From: Clostridium sp. UBA5530
GTDB lineage: Bacteria > Bacillota > Clostridia > Clostridiales > Clostridiaceae
Reading direction: 5' to 3'
Assembly (NCBI GenBank): GCA_002423705.1
Contig: DINW01000083.1
Span: 1 to 28,418 of the forward strand
Length of the DNA stretch: 28,418 nucleotides
The notes beneath the pieces are model-generated. The model had not been told where the DNA came from, did not search any database, and saw only the letters and a list, made by a program, of their open reading frames with translations. Positions 15,710 through 23,486 of this stretch are shown here, one piece after another. Positions within the stretch are counted from its first letter, which is position 1; the number at the start of each line of letters is the position of its first letter. The translations under genes were made by a program, and so were the position numbers.

Positions 15710-16360
15710 ATGAAAAAAAAATCAGTACTCTATATTATACTTATAATAACTGTTTTTGTATTTGTAGCAGGATGTGGAAGTAATGCATTAAAAGAAGAGA
15801 ATGAAAAGCTCACCAAAGAAGTAGCCACCATAAAAGAAGAAAAAGGAGTTTTGGAAAAGGAGAATAGTACTTTAAAGGAAGAAAATAAGACTTTAAAGGA
15901 CAGTGCTGATACTAAGAGTCAAGATAAGTTAGAGGAATCAAAAGGAACTTTAGCAATATACTCCGTAAATTCTGATAATTTAAAGCTAGAGAATTCAGGT
16001 AAGCTAGAAATAGATAAAAATAAAGCAATAAAAGAAAATTTGCAAATTGTTGCTAATGAAATTTCAAAAAAGTACTTTAATGGGCTGCCTGTAGTTATAG
16101 ATAAAATTGAAAATACATCCCAAGGTGATATAGCTGTAATCAATTTGAAAGAAGATAAAAATAATAATAAGACATGGGGCAATAATTATTTTCAAGGCAG
16201 TGCTGGTGGAAGCATAACATCTAAGTTACTGAAAGAAAATCTTCTTCAAAAAGAGTATTCTGGAAAATGGATTGATGGAATAAGATTTACCCATGAAGGT
16301 AGAACTATAGAGTATCAGCATGTAGAGGATTTAAATAATGGGCCATTTATGAGAAAATAG
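15710..16360 (+). CDS. Lipoprotein with coiled coil and GerMN-like domain
   Basis: A 216-residue exported lipoprotein. The start at 15710 is preferred because GAAAGG lies 9 bases upstream; an in-frame ATG at 15701 directly abuts that site. The signal peptide MKKKSVLYIILIITVFVFVAGC ends in the lipobox VAGC with C22 as lipidated residue. Residues 26-70 are a heptad-rich coiled coil (LKEENEKLTKEVATIKEE and onward). The C-terminal 130 residues, with AVINL, YFQGSAGGSITSKLL and WIDGIRFTHEGRTIEYQHV, fit a GerMN-type domain as in the spore-germination protein GerM and similar lipoproteins. I consider the lipoprotein assignment certain and the GerMN call probable. It is flanked by terminators, so it is a single-gene transcript; the -10 may be one of the two overlapping TATAAT copies at 15651-15662. 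Confidence 0.82.
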   Translation: MKKKSVLYIILIITVFVFVAGCGSNALKEENEKLTKEVATIKEEKGVLEKENSTLKEENKTLKDSADTKSQDKLEESKGTLAIYSVNSDNLKLENSGKLEIDKNKAIKENLQIVANEISKKYFNGLPVVIDKIENTSQGDIAVINLKEDKNNNKTWGNNYFQGSAGGSITSKLLKENLLQKEYSGKWIDGIRFTHEGRTIEYQHVEDLNNGPFMRK

Positions 16361-16373
16361 ACATAAGTAATAA

Positions 16374-16416
16374 GTACAAGATAGGGTTACCTATGAAAGG
16401 TAACCCTATTTTGTAT
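16374..16416. terminator. Terminator hairpin between convergent genes
   Basis: Arms 16374-16391 and 16399-16416 pair over 18 positions with G:U pairs, loop TATGAAA. The core TAGGGTTACC/GGTAACCCTA is perfect and is followed by TTTTGTATT on the plus strand, so it mainly serves the lipoprotein gene. The minus-strand T tract is poor; it may also stop transcripts of the ABC-F gene, which ends 3 bases away. Confidence 0.75.
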
Positions 16417-16418
16417 TA

Positions 16419-18332
16419 TTACACTAACTGTTCCCAAAGAGAATACAAATCTTCTAAGGTTTTTTCTAGAGACACTATTTCTTTATTTAATTCTTGAGCT
16501 TTAACCGGATCAGAGTATACTTCTTCTAAGCATAAAAGTTTTTGAAGATCCTCTATTTTTGATTCATGGGAAGAAATATCTGTTTCTACAGCTTTGAGTT
16601 TTTCTGCTTTAGCTTTAGAAGCTTTATCAGCCTCTCTTTTTTTTCGTCGCTCTTCAGCAACCTGAGTTTTACTTTTATAAGCAATATCTTCTAGCCCCTC
16701 ATACCTGTTAGGGTTTTTCTTTTTATCAGAGTAATAAGAATAGTTACCTAAATATTCCTTCAACCCATCTTCTTTTAGCTCTAAAATCCTATGTATGACT
16801 TTATTTAAGAAATATCTATCATGGGATATGACTATAAGGGTACCATCATAGTTCAATATGGCATTCTCTAATGCTTCTCTAGACAATATATCTAGATGGT
16901 TGGTAGGTTCATCTAAAAGAAGAAAATTGGATTTAGAAAGCATTAACTTCAAAAGATTTATCCTACACTTTTCTCCACCACTTAGAAGTTTAATCTCCTT
17001 AAAGACATCGTCTCCCCTAAATAGGAAAGCAGCTAAAGCAGTTCTTATATCCGTAGTAGAAAGGTCAGGAAAATCATCCCAAACTTCATCTAATACAGTT
17101 TTATCATTATTTAAGTTTTTTTGTTCTTGATCATAATAGCCTAGAAATACATTTTTACCTAAAACCTTAGTACCTTTATCAGCAGGTAGCATATCCATTA
17201 TTATTTTAAATAATGTAGTCTTTCCTCTACCATTTTCACCTATTAAGGCTATCTTTTCTCCTCTTTTTATATCCATATTTACATTGGAAAAAAGAGTATT
17301 GTTGCCAAAGGCTTTCCCTAAGTCTTTTACATACAGTACATCATTACCACTTTTAATCTGAGTTTCAAACTTTATAGAAGAACCTTTAGGATCTTTTGGA
17401 GGAGCTTCTATTCTTTCAATTTTCTCTAAGGCCTTTTCACGGCTTTCAGCAGCTCGAATGCTCTTTTCTCTATTAAAGGATCTATACTTTTCAATGATAG
17501 CTTCCTGACGTTTAATTTCATTTTGTTGAAGATTGAAGGCCTTCAGTTGAGCCTCCATTGATTTTTCTCTCAGTTCTAGGAATTTTGTATATGGAGCATT
17601 ATAACAGTTGATTTTTTTATCTATAAGCTCAAAGGTACCTGTGCATATAGAATCAAGGAAAAATCTATCATGAGATATAACAAGAATGGTTCCTTTATAG
17701 GTTTTTAAGTAGTCTTCAAGCCATTCAATAGCATCCAAATCTAGATGGTTGGTGGGCTCATCTAAAAGTAGGATACTAGGATTTTTAAGTAGAAGTTTAC
17801 AAAGGGCTATTCTAGTTTTTTCTCCTCCACTTAATATGGTAATGCTCTTATGAAGCTCTTCATCAACAAAGCCTAAACCTTTTAAAACCTTAGAAATTTC
17901 ACCTTTATAGCTATATCCGCCAAGATTATTATAGAGTTCTGTAAGAGAAGTATAGTCGTTTATCAGCTTATCGTGATATTTAGCATTATCTGAGTTGTAA
18001 GGTTCATTAAGCTTAGATTCTAAATCCTTTAACTTAGATTCTATATCCAAAAGTCTTTGAAAAACCGTGAGAACTTCCTCATATATTGTATTGTTGCTGT
18101 CCAAGGAAAGATGTTGAGATAAGTATCCTACAGTTTTATTTTTATCTATAAAAATATCTCCACTATCTTGCTCCAAATCCCCAGATAATATTTTAAAAAG
18201 TGTGGATTTGCCAGCCCCATTAGCACCTATTAGACCTATTTTATCTCCTTCATTTAAGTTGAAGGTTACCTTATCTAAAATTAAATTTATACCATAACTT
18301 TTTACTATGTCTTTACATCCAATTACTATCAT
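16419..18332 (-). CDS. ABC-F family ATPase (ribosome-associated type)
   Basis: A 637-residue soluble protein with two ABC ATPase domains and no membrane segment. First domain: Walker A GANGAGKST (37-45), signature LSGGEKTRIALC (from 168), Walker B ILLLDEPTNHLD (187-198). Second: Walker A GENGRGKTT (365-373), signature LSGGEKCRINLL (450-461), Walker B FLLLDEPTNHLD (470-481). The linker between them (about 240-325) is the helical arm that reaches the ribosomal P/E-site region in ABC-F proteins. The C-terminus (about 560-635) is a basic coiled coil like that of Uup and YdiF. It is probably a translation factor of the YdiF/Uup group; an antibiotic-resistance role cannot be inferred from this. Ribosome binding site AAAGGCGG. 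It is divergent from the DUF2207 gene, with overlapping promoter elements. Confidence 0.93.
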   Translation of the reverse strand: MIVIGCKDIVKSYGINLILDKVTFNLNEGDKIGLIGANGAGKSTLFKILSGDLEQDSGDIFIDKNKTVGYLSQHLSLDSNNTIYEEVLTVFQRLLDIESKLKDLESKLNEPYNSDNAKYHDKLINDYTSLTELYNNLGGYSYKGEISKVLKGLGFVDEELHKSITILSGGEKTRIALCKLLLKNPSILLLDEPTNHLDLDAIEWLEDYLKTYKGTILVISHDRFFLDSICTGTFELIDKKINCYNAPYTKFLELREKSMEAQLKAFNLQQNEIKRQEAIIEKYRSFNREKSIRAAESREKALEKIERIEAPPKDPKGSSIKFETQIKSGNDVLYVKDLGKAFGNNTLFSNVNMDIKRGEKIALIGENGRGKTTLFKIIMDMLPADKGTKVLGKNVFLGYYDQEQKNLNNDKTVLDEVWDDFPDLSTTDIRTALAAFLFRGDDVFKEIKLLSGGEKCRINLLKLMLSKSNFLLLDEPTNHLDILSREALENAILNYDGTLIVISHDRYFLNKVIHRILELKEDGLKEYLGNYSYYSDKKKNPNRYEGLEDIAYKSKTQVAEERRKKREADKASKAKAEKLKAVETDISSHESKIEDLQKLLCLEEVYSDPVKAQELNKEIVSLEKTLEDLYSLWEQLV

Positions 18333-18365
18333 AAAACAACCGCCTTTGTTATTGATGTTATAAAT

Positions 18366-18395
18366 ATTATACTATTTATAAAGGTCCTATTGCAA
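18366..18395 (-). promoter_or_regulatory. Predicted sigma-A promoter of the ABC-F gene
   Basis: On the minus strand: TTGCAA (plus coordinates 18390-18395), 18-base spacer, TATAAT (18366-18371). The -35 hexamer is its own reverse complement and is also used by the plus-strand promoter. Confidence 0.65.
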
Positions 18396-18418
18396 AATAA
18401 TAAAATTTTCTGTATACT
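18390..18418 (+). promoter_or_regulatory. Predicted sigma-A promoter of the DUF2207 gene
   Basis: TTGCAA (18390-18395), 17-base spacer, TATACT (18413-18418). Predicted start near 18425, about 46 bases before the start codon. Confidence 0.7.
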
Positions 18419-18470
18419 ATATGGTAAGAAATAACCTATAATATGTTTCAGGGTTTAAGGAGGGGAGAAT

Positions 18471-20225
18471 ATGAAAAATAAAAAAGTATGTATTTTTTTA
18501 TGTGCTTTTTTGTTAACTCTTGGGTCTATGTTATTTAACAACGTAGAAGCCAAAGCAGATGACAAAATTCATATAAAAAATATAAATATGAAGGTCAATC
18601 TTATGAAAAATGGAGATGCTCAAATAGAGGAGTATATAACCATGAATTTTAAAGGTACCTTTAATGGAGCCTTTGTAGATATAGCCACAAAGGACACCGG
18701 TGGAGTTGAAGATTTTAGGGTGTATCTATATGAAGATGGAAAAGAAGAGGAGTTTAGCTATGATGAAAATGCTAAAAAGAAAGACTATGGTGTTTATAAT
18801 GTAGAAGAAGAAAAGAAAAATTTGTATAGAGTTAAAATATTTATACCTACTAAATCTAAAGAAAGAACCTTTAAGGTAATGTATACTTTAAAAGATTGTG
18901 CAGTATTATATGATGATGTAGGAGAACTATACTTTAACTTTTGGGATAAGGGATATGAAACTGAAGTAGAGAGTTTTCAAGGAACTATAGTTTTACCTTC
19001 AGAATCTAATTATATAAAAAACTATGTTAGGGGAGGAGAAGATTATTTAACACAGGTAAAAGACAACAAAATCATAACTTTTAGCGGAAATAATGTTAAA
19101 AGCAATAAGTATTTTACTGGAAGAGTAATTTTTGATAAGGAAATTTTAAGTAACCCTAAAAAGGTAAAAGATTTCCCAGGAAAAGATAAAATAATCAATG
19201 AAGAAGAAAAATATATTTTAGATGCTGCCAATAAAAAAGAAAGAAATCAGGTAATTACAAAGATATTAAGCCAGGCTTTTTATGGAGTTTTAGCTGTAAA
19301 TATTTTGTTGGTAATAATATTTATAAAGAAAAGTGAGAGAAAGAAATCATCTGAAATGAAGTATCCTAATCTTTGTAGTCCAGCCTTAGTAAAAAGACTA
19401 TGTGATTCTACTGTGGATGGAATGTCAATGGTAGCTACTATTATAGACTTAAGTCAGAAAGGTCATATAGAGCTTTCTAAGGATCCCTTTAAAGAAGATA
19501 ACTATATAATTAAGCTTCTTAATAATGGGGAACCTACACTAAAGAGCCATGAAGCATATTTTTTACGCTGGTTTGGTGACATGGCTAATGAAGATGATGA
19601 AATATCCACTGATGACATAGAGAAGATAATAAAAAAATCAAGTGAGAAATTTGCAGAGAAACATGTAAAATGGGTAGAAAAAGTTAATTCTGATTATAGA
19701 GATTTAGGTTTCAAAGATAAGAGCTGCTATACCATAGGAACTTTAATGATTGTGGCAAGTATAGTTGAACTTGTGTATTCTATAGTTCTTACCATAGGTA
19801 ATGTTCCACTAGGTATAATAGCCATATTGCAATCAGTAACTATAATGATATTGGGAATAATATGTTTTGCAAGGTTAAACGACCAAGGATATATGGAGAA
19901 AAAGCAATGGAAACAGTTGGAATGTAAATTTCAAGAAAAGAAATTTGAGGAGGTAAATTCTATTTGTCCAATAGAAAAGTGTATTCCATACTTTATAGCC
20001 TTAGGTGTATATAATAAGTCATTACAAAGTTTTAGAAATTTTGCAATGACTAGCGATGAGTTTAAAGATAATATTTGGTTAAATGAATACTTTGCTTTTG
20101 ATACATTTATAAAGGGGAATTCATTTATATATTTTGCAAGTTCTAGTTTTTCTAACACTGTAAGTGGCGGAATATCCACTGGAGGTGGTGGCGGCGTCGG
20201 AGGAGGCGGAGCAGGAGGATTTTAG
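18471..20225 (+). CDS. DUF2207-family membrane protein with glycine-rich C-terminus
   Basis: A 584-residue exported membrane protein. Residues 1-28 form a signal peptide (basic start, hydrophobic core CIFLCAFLLTLGSML, cleavage near VEAKA). The extracellular DUF2207 domain covers about 30-235 (IKNINMKVNLMKNGDAQIEE, IFIPTKSKERTFKVMYTL). A membrane segment at about 267-286 is followed by a cytosolic region containing a winged-helix-like stretch (MSMVATIIDLSQKGHIEL), then two further membrane segments at about 425-470. The tail is SGGISTGGGGGVGGGGAGGF, the glycine-rich end typical of the family. Function of DUF2207 proteins is not established. Ribosome binding site AAGGAGGGG. It has its own promoter and terminator, and is divergent from the ABC-F gene. 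Confidence 0.9.
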   Translation: MKNKKVCIFLCAFLLTLGSMLFNNVEAKADDKIHIKNINMKVNLMKNGDAQIEEYITMNFKGTFNGAFVDIATKDTGGVEDFRVYLYEDGKEEEFSYDENAKKKDYGVYNVEEEKKNLYRVKIFIPTKSKERTFKVMYTLKDCAVLYDDVGELYFNFWDKGYETEVESFQGTIVLPSESNYIKNYVRGGEDYLTQVKDNKIITFSGNNVKSNKYFTGRVIFDKEILSNPKKVKDFPGKDKIINEEEKYILDAANKKERNQVITKILSQAFYGVLAVNILLVIIFIKKSERKKSSEMKYPNLCSPALVKRLCDSTVDGMSMVATIIDLSQKGHIELSKDPFKEDNYIIKLLNNGEPTLKSHEAYFLRWFGDMANEDDEISTDDIEKIIKKSSEKFAEKHVKWVEKVNSDYRDLGFKDKSCYTIGTLMIVASIVELVYSIVLTIGNVPLGIIAILQSVTIMILGIICFARLNDQGYMEKKQWKQLECKFQEKKFEEVNSICPIEKCIPYFIALGVYNKSLQSFRNFAMTSDEFKDNIWLNEYFAFDTFIKGNSFIYFASSSFSNTVSGGISTGGGGGVGGGGAGGF

Positions 20226-20252
20226 GATTTAAATTAGAAATTTAAAAATAAA

Positions 20253-20298
20253 CACTACCTGAAAATGATGAAGATTCATTTTCGGGTAGTGCTTTTTT
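20253..20298. terminator. Bidirectional Rho-independent terminator
   Basis: CACTACCTGAAAATGA (20253-20268) pairs with TCATTTTCGGGTAGTG (20276-20291), one G:U pair, then TTTTTT. On the minus strand the hairpin is followed by TTTATTTTTAAATTT, so it can serve both convergent genes. The minus-strand stop codon overlaps the T tract. Confidence 0.88.
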
Positions 20299-20881
20299 AC
20301 TTATTAGAATAATAAGTTAGGGATAACTTAACTATTCTTCTTAGTAAAAGTTTAGCAACAGGGTAGGGAATTCTATAGGCCATTAGGGTTTTTATTATAG
20401 CTGGATTATTATTTTCTATTTGAGATAATATATATTCTACATCCTTAGGTTTGAAAGCGGCTCTATCTATATAATCTAAGGCTCTAGAATCATAATTATT
20501 ATCAAGGTCTTCATCAACATCTTTTAACAAATCAAAGGTATCAGGCATACTTTGTATAGTGTATAAAGTATTATTTTTATCTAAAGTATTATCAGCAAAA
20601 GGAATAGGAGTCTTAGAATTCACTATACCTCCAAAAGGAAGAAAACAATCCTGCGTACCTAAATCAAAGGGCGATTCTGGATTTAATCCTAGATCGTAAG
20701 GAAACCCTTCAGAAAAGTTTTCTAAAAATGAAGATTGTATGGGCGAACTTAAATTAGGTGCTGAGGAATATATGTTTGAAGAAAAGTCAAGTTTTTTTTC
20801 AGAAACCATACCATCAAAGGGATAAAAATTTGAATCATCATAAAGTTCTTTAGCAGATTCATGAGAATTCACATCTATCAT
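20297..20881 (-). CDS. Hypothetical acidic protein, 194 residues, family not recognised
   Basis: Coding frame with GGAGG and good spacing before the ATG. The first 125 residues are acidic, rich in Ser, Asp, Pro, Phe and Asn and probably disordered, with short loosely repeated elements (NFYPFDGMV, CFLPFGGIV, SEGFPYDLG, PESPFDLG). The last 65 residues are helical and basic (SRALDYIDRAAFKPKDVEYI ... VAKLLLRRIVKLSLTYY). There is no signal peptide. I do not recognise the family. Upstream on the minus strand lies a candidate mother-cell sigma (sigma-E/K type) promoter, which would fit a spore-coat or sporulation role, but that is inference only. It is divergent from the aminotransferase gene. Confidence 0.75.
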   Translation of the reverse strand: MIDVNSHESAKELYDDSNFYPFDGMVSEKKLDFSSNIYSSAPNLSSPIQSSFLENFSEGFPYDLGLNPESPFDLGTQDCFLPFGGIVNSKTPIPFADNTLDKNNTLYTIQSMPDTFDLLKDVDEDLDNNYDSRALDYIDRAAFKPKDVEYILSQIENNNPAIIKTLMAYRIPYPVAKLLLRRIVKLSLTYYSNK

Positions 20882-20919
20882 ATAACAAAACCTCCAAAAT
20901 TGTAAATAAACTACAATAA

Positions 20920-20949
20920 TATCATATGTTTCTTTTAAGAGAATGTGAA
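20920..20949 (-). promoter_or_regulatory. Possible sigma-E/sigma-K-type promoter of the acidic hypothetical gene
   Basis: On the minus strand: TTCACA (plus coordinates 20944-20949), 15-base spacer, CATATGATA (20920-20928), which fits the CATANNNTA -10 of sigma-K. No convincing sigma-A promoter is seen in the same stretch. The element is short and degenerate. Confidence 0.35.
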
Positions 20950-20997
20950 CCTATTTATATAAAAAATTTTCAGCTGCAAAATAAGGAGGGAATAATT

Positions 20998-22290
20998 ATG
21001 TATCCAAAAGAAAAGCTGAGAAGTTTGTTTCCCGGTTTAGAGAATGAAGTGCCAATTGCAGGTGGTAGATATGTAAAGGAAGTTAATTTTGATAATGCAG
21101 CTACAACCCCTCCCTTCACTTATTGTCTAAAAAATATAGAAGAATTTTCCCAATGGTACTCATCTATTCATAGAGGTACTGGCTACAAGTCTAGAAAAAC
21201 CACTGAGTTTTATGACCAATCTAGAGAGGAGGTTTTAAAGTTTGTAAATGGGAATAGGGAAAAATACACGGTAATTTATGTAAAAAATGCAACTGAAGGT
21301 CTGAACAAGCTTTCTTATAAGCTAATAAAAAGCAAAGATGATATAGTATTATCTACCATGATGGAGCATCATTCTAATGATTTACCTTGGAGGAGTAAAT
21401 GCATAGTTGATTATATAGATATCACACCAGATGGTAAATTAGATATAAATGATCTTATATATAAATTAGAAAAATATAGAGGACGAGTTAAAATTGTAAC
21501 TGTTACAGGAGCCTCTAATGTAACAGGAATTGTAAATGATATCCATTTTATAGCTAAGTTAGTTCATAAATGTGGAGCTAAGATCATTGTGGATGGTGCA
21601 CAGCTTGTTCCACATAAAAAAGTCTCAATGATAGGAAATAATATTGAAGAAGATATAGATTATTTAGTATTTTCATCTCATAAGATGTATGCTCCCTTTG
21701 GAATAGGGGTGATAGTAGGCAAAAAAAGTGAGCTCAATGAGAAGGAACCAGAATATTCAGGAGGAGGTACTATAAAATATGTGACTCCGAAAAGAGTTAT
21801 TTGGGATGATACCCCAATGAGAGACGAAGCAGGGACACCTAATGTCCTAGGGGTAATGGGTCTTATGTCCTCCATGGAAATTCTAGATAAAATAGGAATG
21901 GATAATATATATAGAGAAGAAATATATATGAAAGACTATCTTTTGAAGGGACTTAGAACACTACCAATAACTATTTATGGACAAGATAAAGAAGCTCAGG
22001 GAGTTGGAATAGTAAGCTTTTCTATTGGTGGACTTAGCCATAGATATATAGCAGAAACATTATCTAAGTATTTTGGAATAGCAGTAAGAAATGGATGCTT
22101 TTGTGCACATCCTTATATTCAAAGGCTTTTAGATGTAAACGACCATGAGATGGATTTTTATATTAGAAATCAAAATTTAGAAAAACCTGGTTTGGTAAGA
22201 GCAAGTTTAGCATTATATAATACTAAAGAAGAGGCAGATAGATTTATTGATGCTTTGTATAGGATTTGCAGGAGCAATAAGGTTAAGTAA
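20998..22290 (+). CDS. Class V aminotransferase, SufS/CsdA-like cysteine desulfurase
   Basis: A 430-residue PLP enzyme of fold type I. The start at 20998 has AAGGAGGG 7-8 bases upstream; an in-frame ATG at 20926 lacks a site and overlaps the neighbour's promoter. Motifs: FDNAATTPPF (31-40), NATEGLN (97-103), MEHHSNDLPWR (122-132) with the His that stacks on PLP, VTGASNVTG, DGAQLVPH with D199, the PLP lysine K229 in SSHKMYAPFG, and RNGCFCAHP (364-372) with C369 at the position of the SufS catalytic cysteine. RASLALYNT is the C-terminal substrate-binding region. Cysteine to alanine plus enzyme-bound persulfide is the likely reaction; selenocysteine lyase or a related sulfur transfer is possible. 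No sufBCD, iscU or thiI partner is adjacent. Confidence 0.9.
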   Translation: MYPKEKLRSLFPGLENEVPIAGGRYVKEVNFDNAATTPPFTYCLKNIEEFSQWYSSIHRGTGYKSRKTTEFYDQSREEVLKFVNGNREKYTVIYVKNATEGLNKLSYKLIKSKDDIVLSTMMEHHSNDLPWRSKCIVDYIDITPDGKLDINDLIYKLEKYRGRVKIVTVTGASNVTGIVNDIHFIAKLVHKCGAKIIVDGAQLVPHKKVSMIGNNIEEDIDYLVFSSHKMYAPFGIGVIVGKKSELNEKEPEYSGGGTIKYVTPKRVIWDDTPMRDEAGTPNVLGVMGLMSSMEILDKIGMDNIYREEIYMKDYLLKGLRTLPITIYGQDKEAQGVGIVSFSIGGLSHRYIAETLSKYFGIAVRNGCFCAHPYIQRLLDVNDHEMDFYIRNQNLEKPGLVRASLALYNTKEEADRFIDALYRICRSNKVK

Positions 22291-22300
22291 AATTTAAGAG

Positions 22301-22349
22301 TAGGTAGTATCAGATAAACTTAAATTTACCTGAGGCTACCTATTTTTTT
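22301..22349 (+). terminator. Rho-independent terminator after the aminotransferase gene
   Basis: TAGGTAG (22301-22307) pairs with CTACCTA (22336-22342), extended by TCAG/CTGA after a small internal loop, followed by seven T residues. Confidence 0.8.
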
Positions 22350-22425
22350 ATAAATGATAATATTTTATTTTAATTTACCATAATATATAAAAGATTAATC
22401 ATTTATAATTCAGGAGTGATAATTA

Positions 22426-22974
22426 ATGGAAATACGTTCTTTAATAATGATATCTGTAGCTTTAGCATTAGATGCTTTTGGGGTAGCATTAAGCATAGGG
22501 TTAAATTGTGAAGTAAAGACAAAACATAAAGGATATTTTGTTTTATCCTTTGGATTTTTTCAATTCTTATTTTCATTTTTGGGTGCATACATAGGGTATA
22601 TATTCAACTCTTTTGCTTCTGTTCCCAATACCATAGGAGGATTAGTTATTATTTTAGTGGGCATAATGATGATTAAAGAGGGCTTTGAGGAAAAGGAGGA
22701 ATGTATTCTTATAAAGCCTAAAATGTATTTAATTTTAGGGATTTCAGTAAGCATAGATGCTTTAGTTGTAGGATTCATAACTCTGAATTCTATAATTGGA
22801 CCTATGGCACTATTTATAGATACGTTGTTTATAGGTTTGGTTACAGTATTTTTATCTTCTTTAGGATTTATATTGTCTAAGTCATTGAATAAAATAAAAT
22901 TTATAGCCAAATATGCAGATTTTATAGGTGGGATTATATTGATAGGCTTCGGCATAAAGATGATATTCTTTTAG
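22426..22974 (+). CDS. MntP-family manganese exporter-like membrane protein
   Basis: A 182-residue polytopic protein with about six membrane segments arranged as two homologous halves. The two family signatures are ALALDAFGVALSIG, with D16 at the position of the conserved acidic residue of MntP, and ISVSIDALVVGFI in the second half. By family it exports Mn2+. The related clostridial/bacillar sporulation protein YtaF belongs to the same superfamily and cannot be excluded, though the length fits MntP better. Ribosome binding site CAGGAG. The leader is short and holds no yybP-ykoY riboswitch, which often controls mntP genes. It lies 65 bases upstream of a Fur-family regulator gene with no terminator between them, so the two may be co-transcribed. 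Confidence 0.82.
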   Translation: MEIRSLIMISVALALDAFGVALSIGLNCEVKTKHKGYFVLSFGFFQFLFSFLGAYIGYIFNSFASVPNTIGGLVIILVGIMMIKEGFEEKEECILIKPKMYLILGISVSIDALVVGFITLNSIIGPMALFIDTLFIGLVTVFLSSLGFILSKSLNKIKFIAKYADFIGGIILIGFGIKMIFF

Positions 22975-23039
22975 CTATGGCAACTTTTAATATAAATTGA
23001 TATAATATAATATATATTAAACTTACGAAGGTGAATAAG

Positions 23040-23450
23040 ATGAATACTATGGAGGTATTAGCAAAACATGCTATAAAAGCTACAAAGGCAAGAATAAGTA
23101 TTTATAATATGATAAGCTCTACCAGCAATGGGTTAAGTGCTGAGGATCTATATAAAAATTGTCAGGATAAAGGCCTTAATATAAACCTTTCTACAGTGTA
23201 TAGGACTTTAGAAATTTTTGAAGCCAAGGATATTATAGAAAAGTATGATATAGGAGATGGTTGCTATAAATTCTCTATTAAAAATCATAGCCATAAGCAT
23301 ATACTAGAATGTTCTATATGCCATAAGGAGGTAGAGTTAACATGTCCTATGAAGCAAATAGAAGAGCTAGTTAAAAGTGAAACGGGATTTGTTTCAGTGG
23401 ATCATCAGCTTGTAATGAAAGGAATATGCAAAGAGTGCGGGAAAAAATAA
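23040..23450 (+). CDS. Fur-family metalloregulator, probably the zinc repressor Zur
   Basis: A 136-residue Fur-family repressor. The winged helix covers about 1-80, with STVYRTLEIFEAKDII as the recognition-helix region. The dimerisation/metal domain has NHSHKHILECSICHKEVEL and GICKECGKK, giving two CxxC pairs for the structural zinc. The ATG at 23040 is preferred over an in-frame GTG at 23031 because AAGGTG (23028-23033) is correctly placed for it. PerR and Fur are alternatives by sequence alone; Zur is inferred from its position next to znuB, znuC and znuA and from the palindrome between the znuC and znuA promoters. It is convergent with znuB, sharing an AT-rich hairpin. Confidence 0.85.
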   Translation: MNTMEVLAKHAIKATKARISIYNMISSTSNGLSAEDLYKNCQDKGLNINLSTVYRTLEIFEAKDIIEKYDIGDGCYKFSIKNHSHKHILECSICHKEVELTCPMKQIEELVKSETGFVSVDHQLVMKGICKECGKK

Positions 23451-23486
23451 TCCATAAAAAAATAGAAATCTATTTTTTTATGGATT
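23449..23486. terminator. AT-rich hairpin between convergent zur and znuB
   Basis: A perfect 18-bp inverted repeat (23449-23466 and 23469-23486) with a 2-base centre. It contains part of both stop codons. Seven A and seven T residues inside the arms could provide a U tract in either direction; a long external T tract is missing, so efficiency is uncertain. Confidence 0.55.

Noticed and set aside
20926..20997. Upstream in-frame start for the aminotransferase
   Set aside because: No ribosome binding site; the residues encoded do not belong to the family; AAGGAGGG clearly marks the ATG at 20998.
22350..22425. yybP-ykoY manganese riboswitch upstream of the MntP-like gene
   Set aside because: The gap is about 75 bases, AT-rich and too short and unstructured for that riboswitch.
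22560..22955. Long open frame antisense to the MntP-like gene
   Set aside because: No ribosome binding site, composition of a complement-strand shadow, and the sense frame encodes a clear membrane-protein family.
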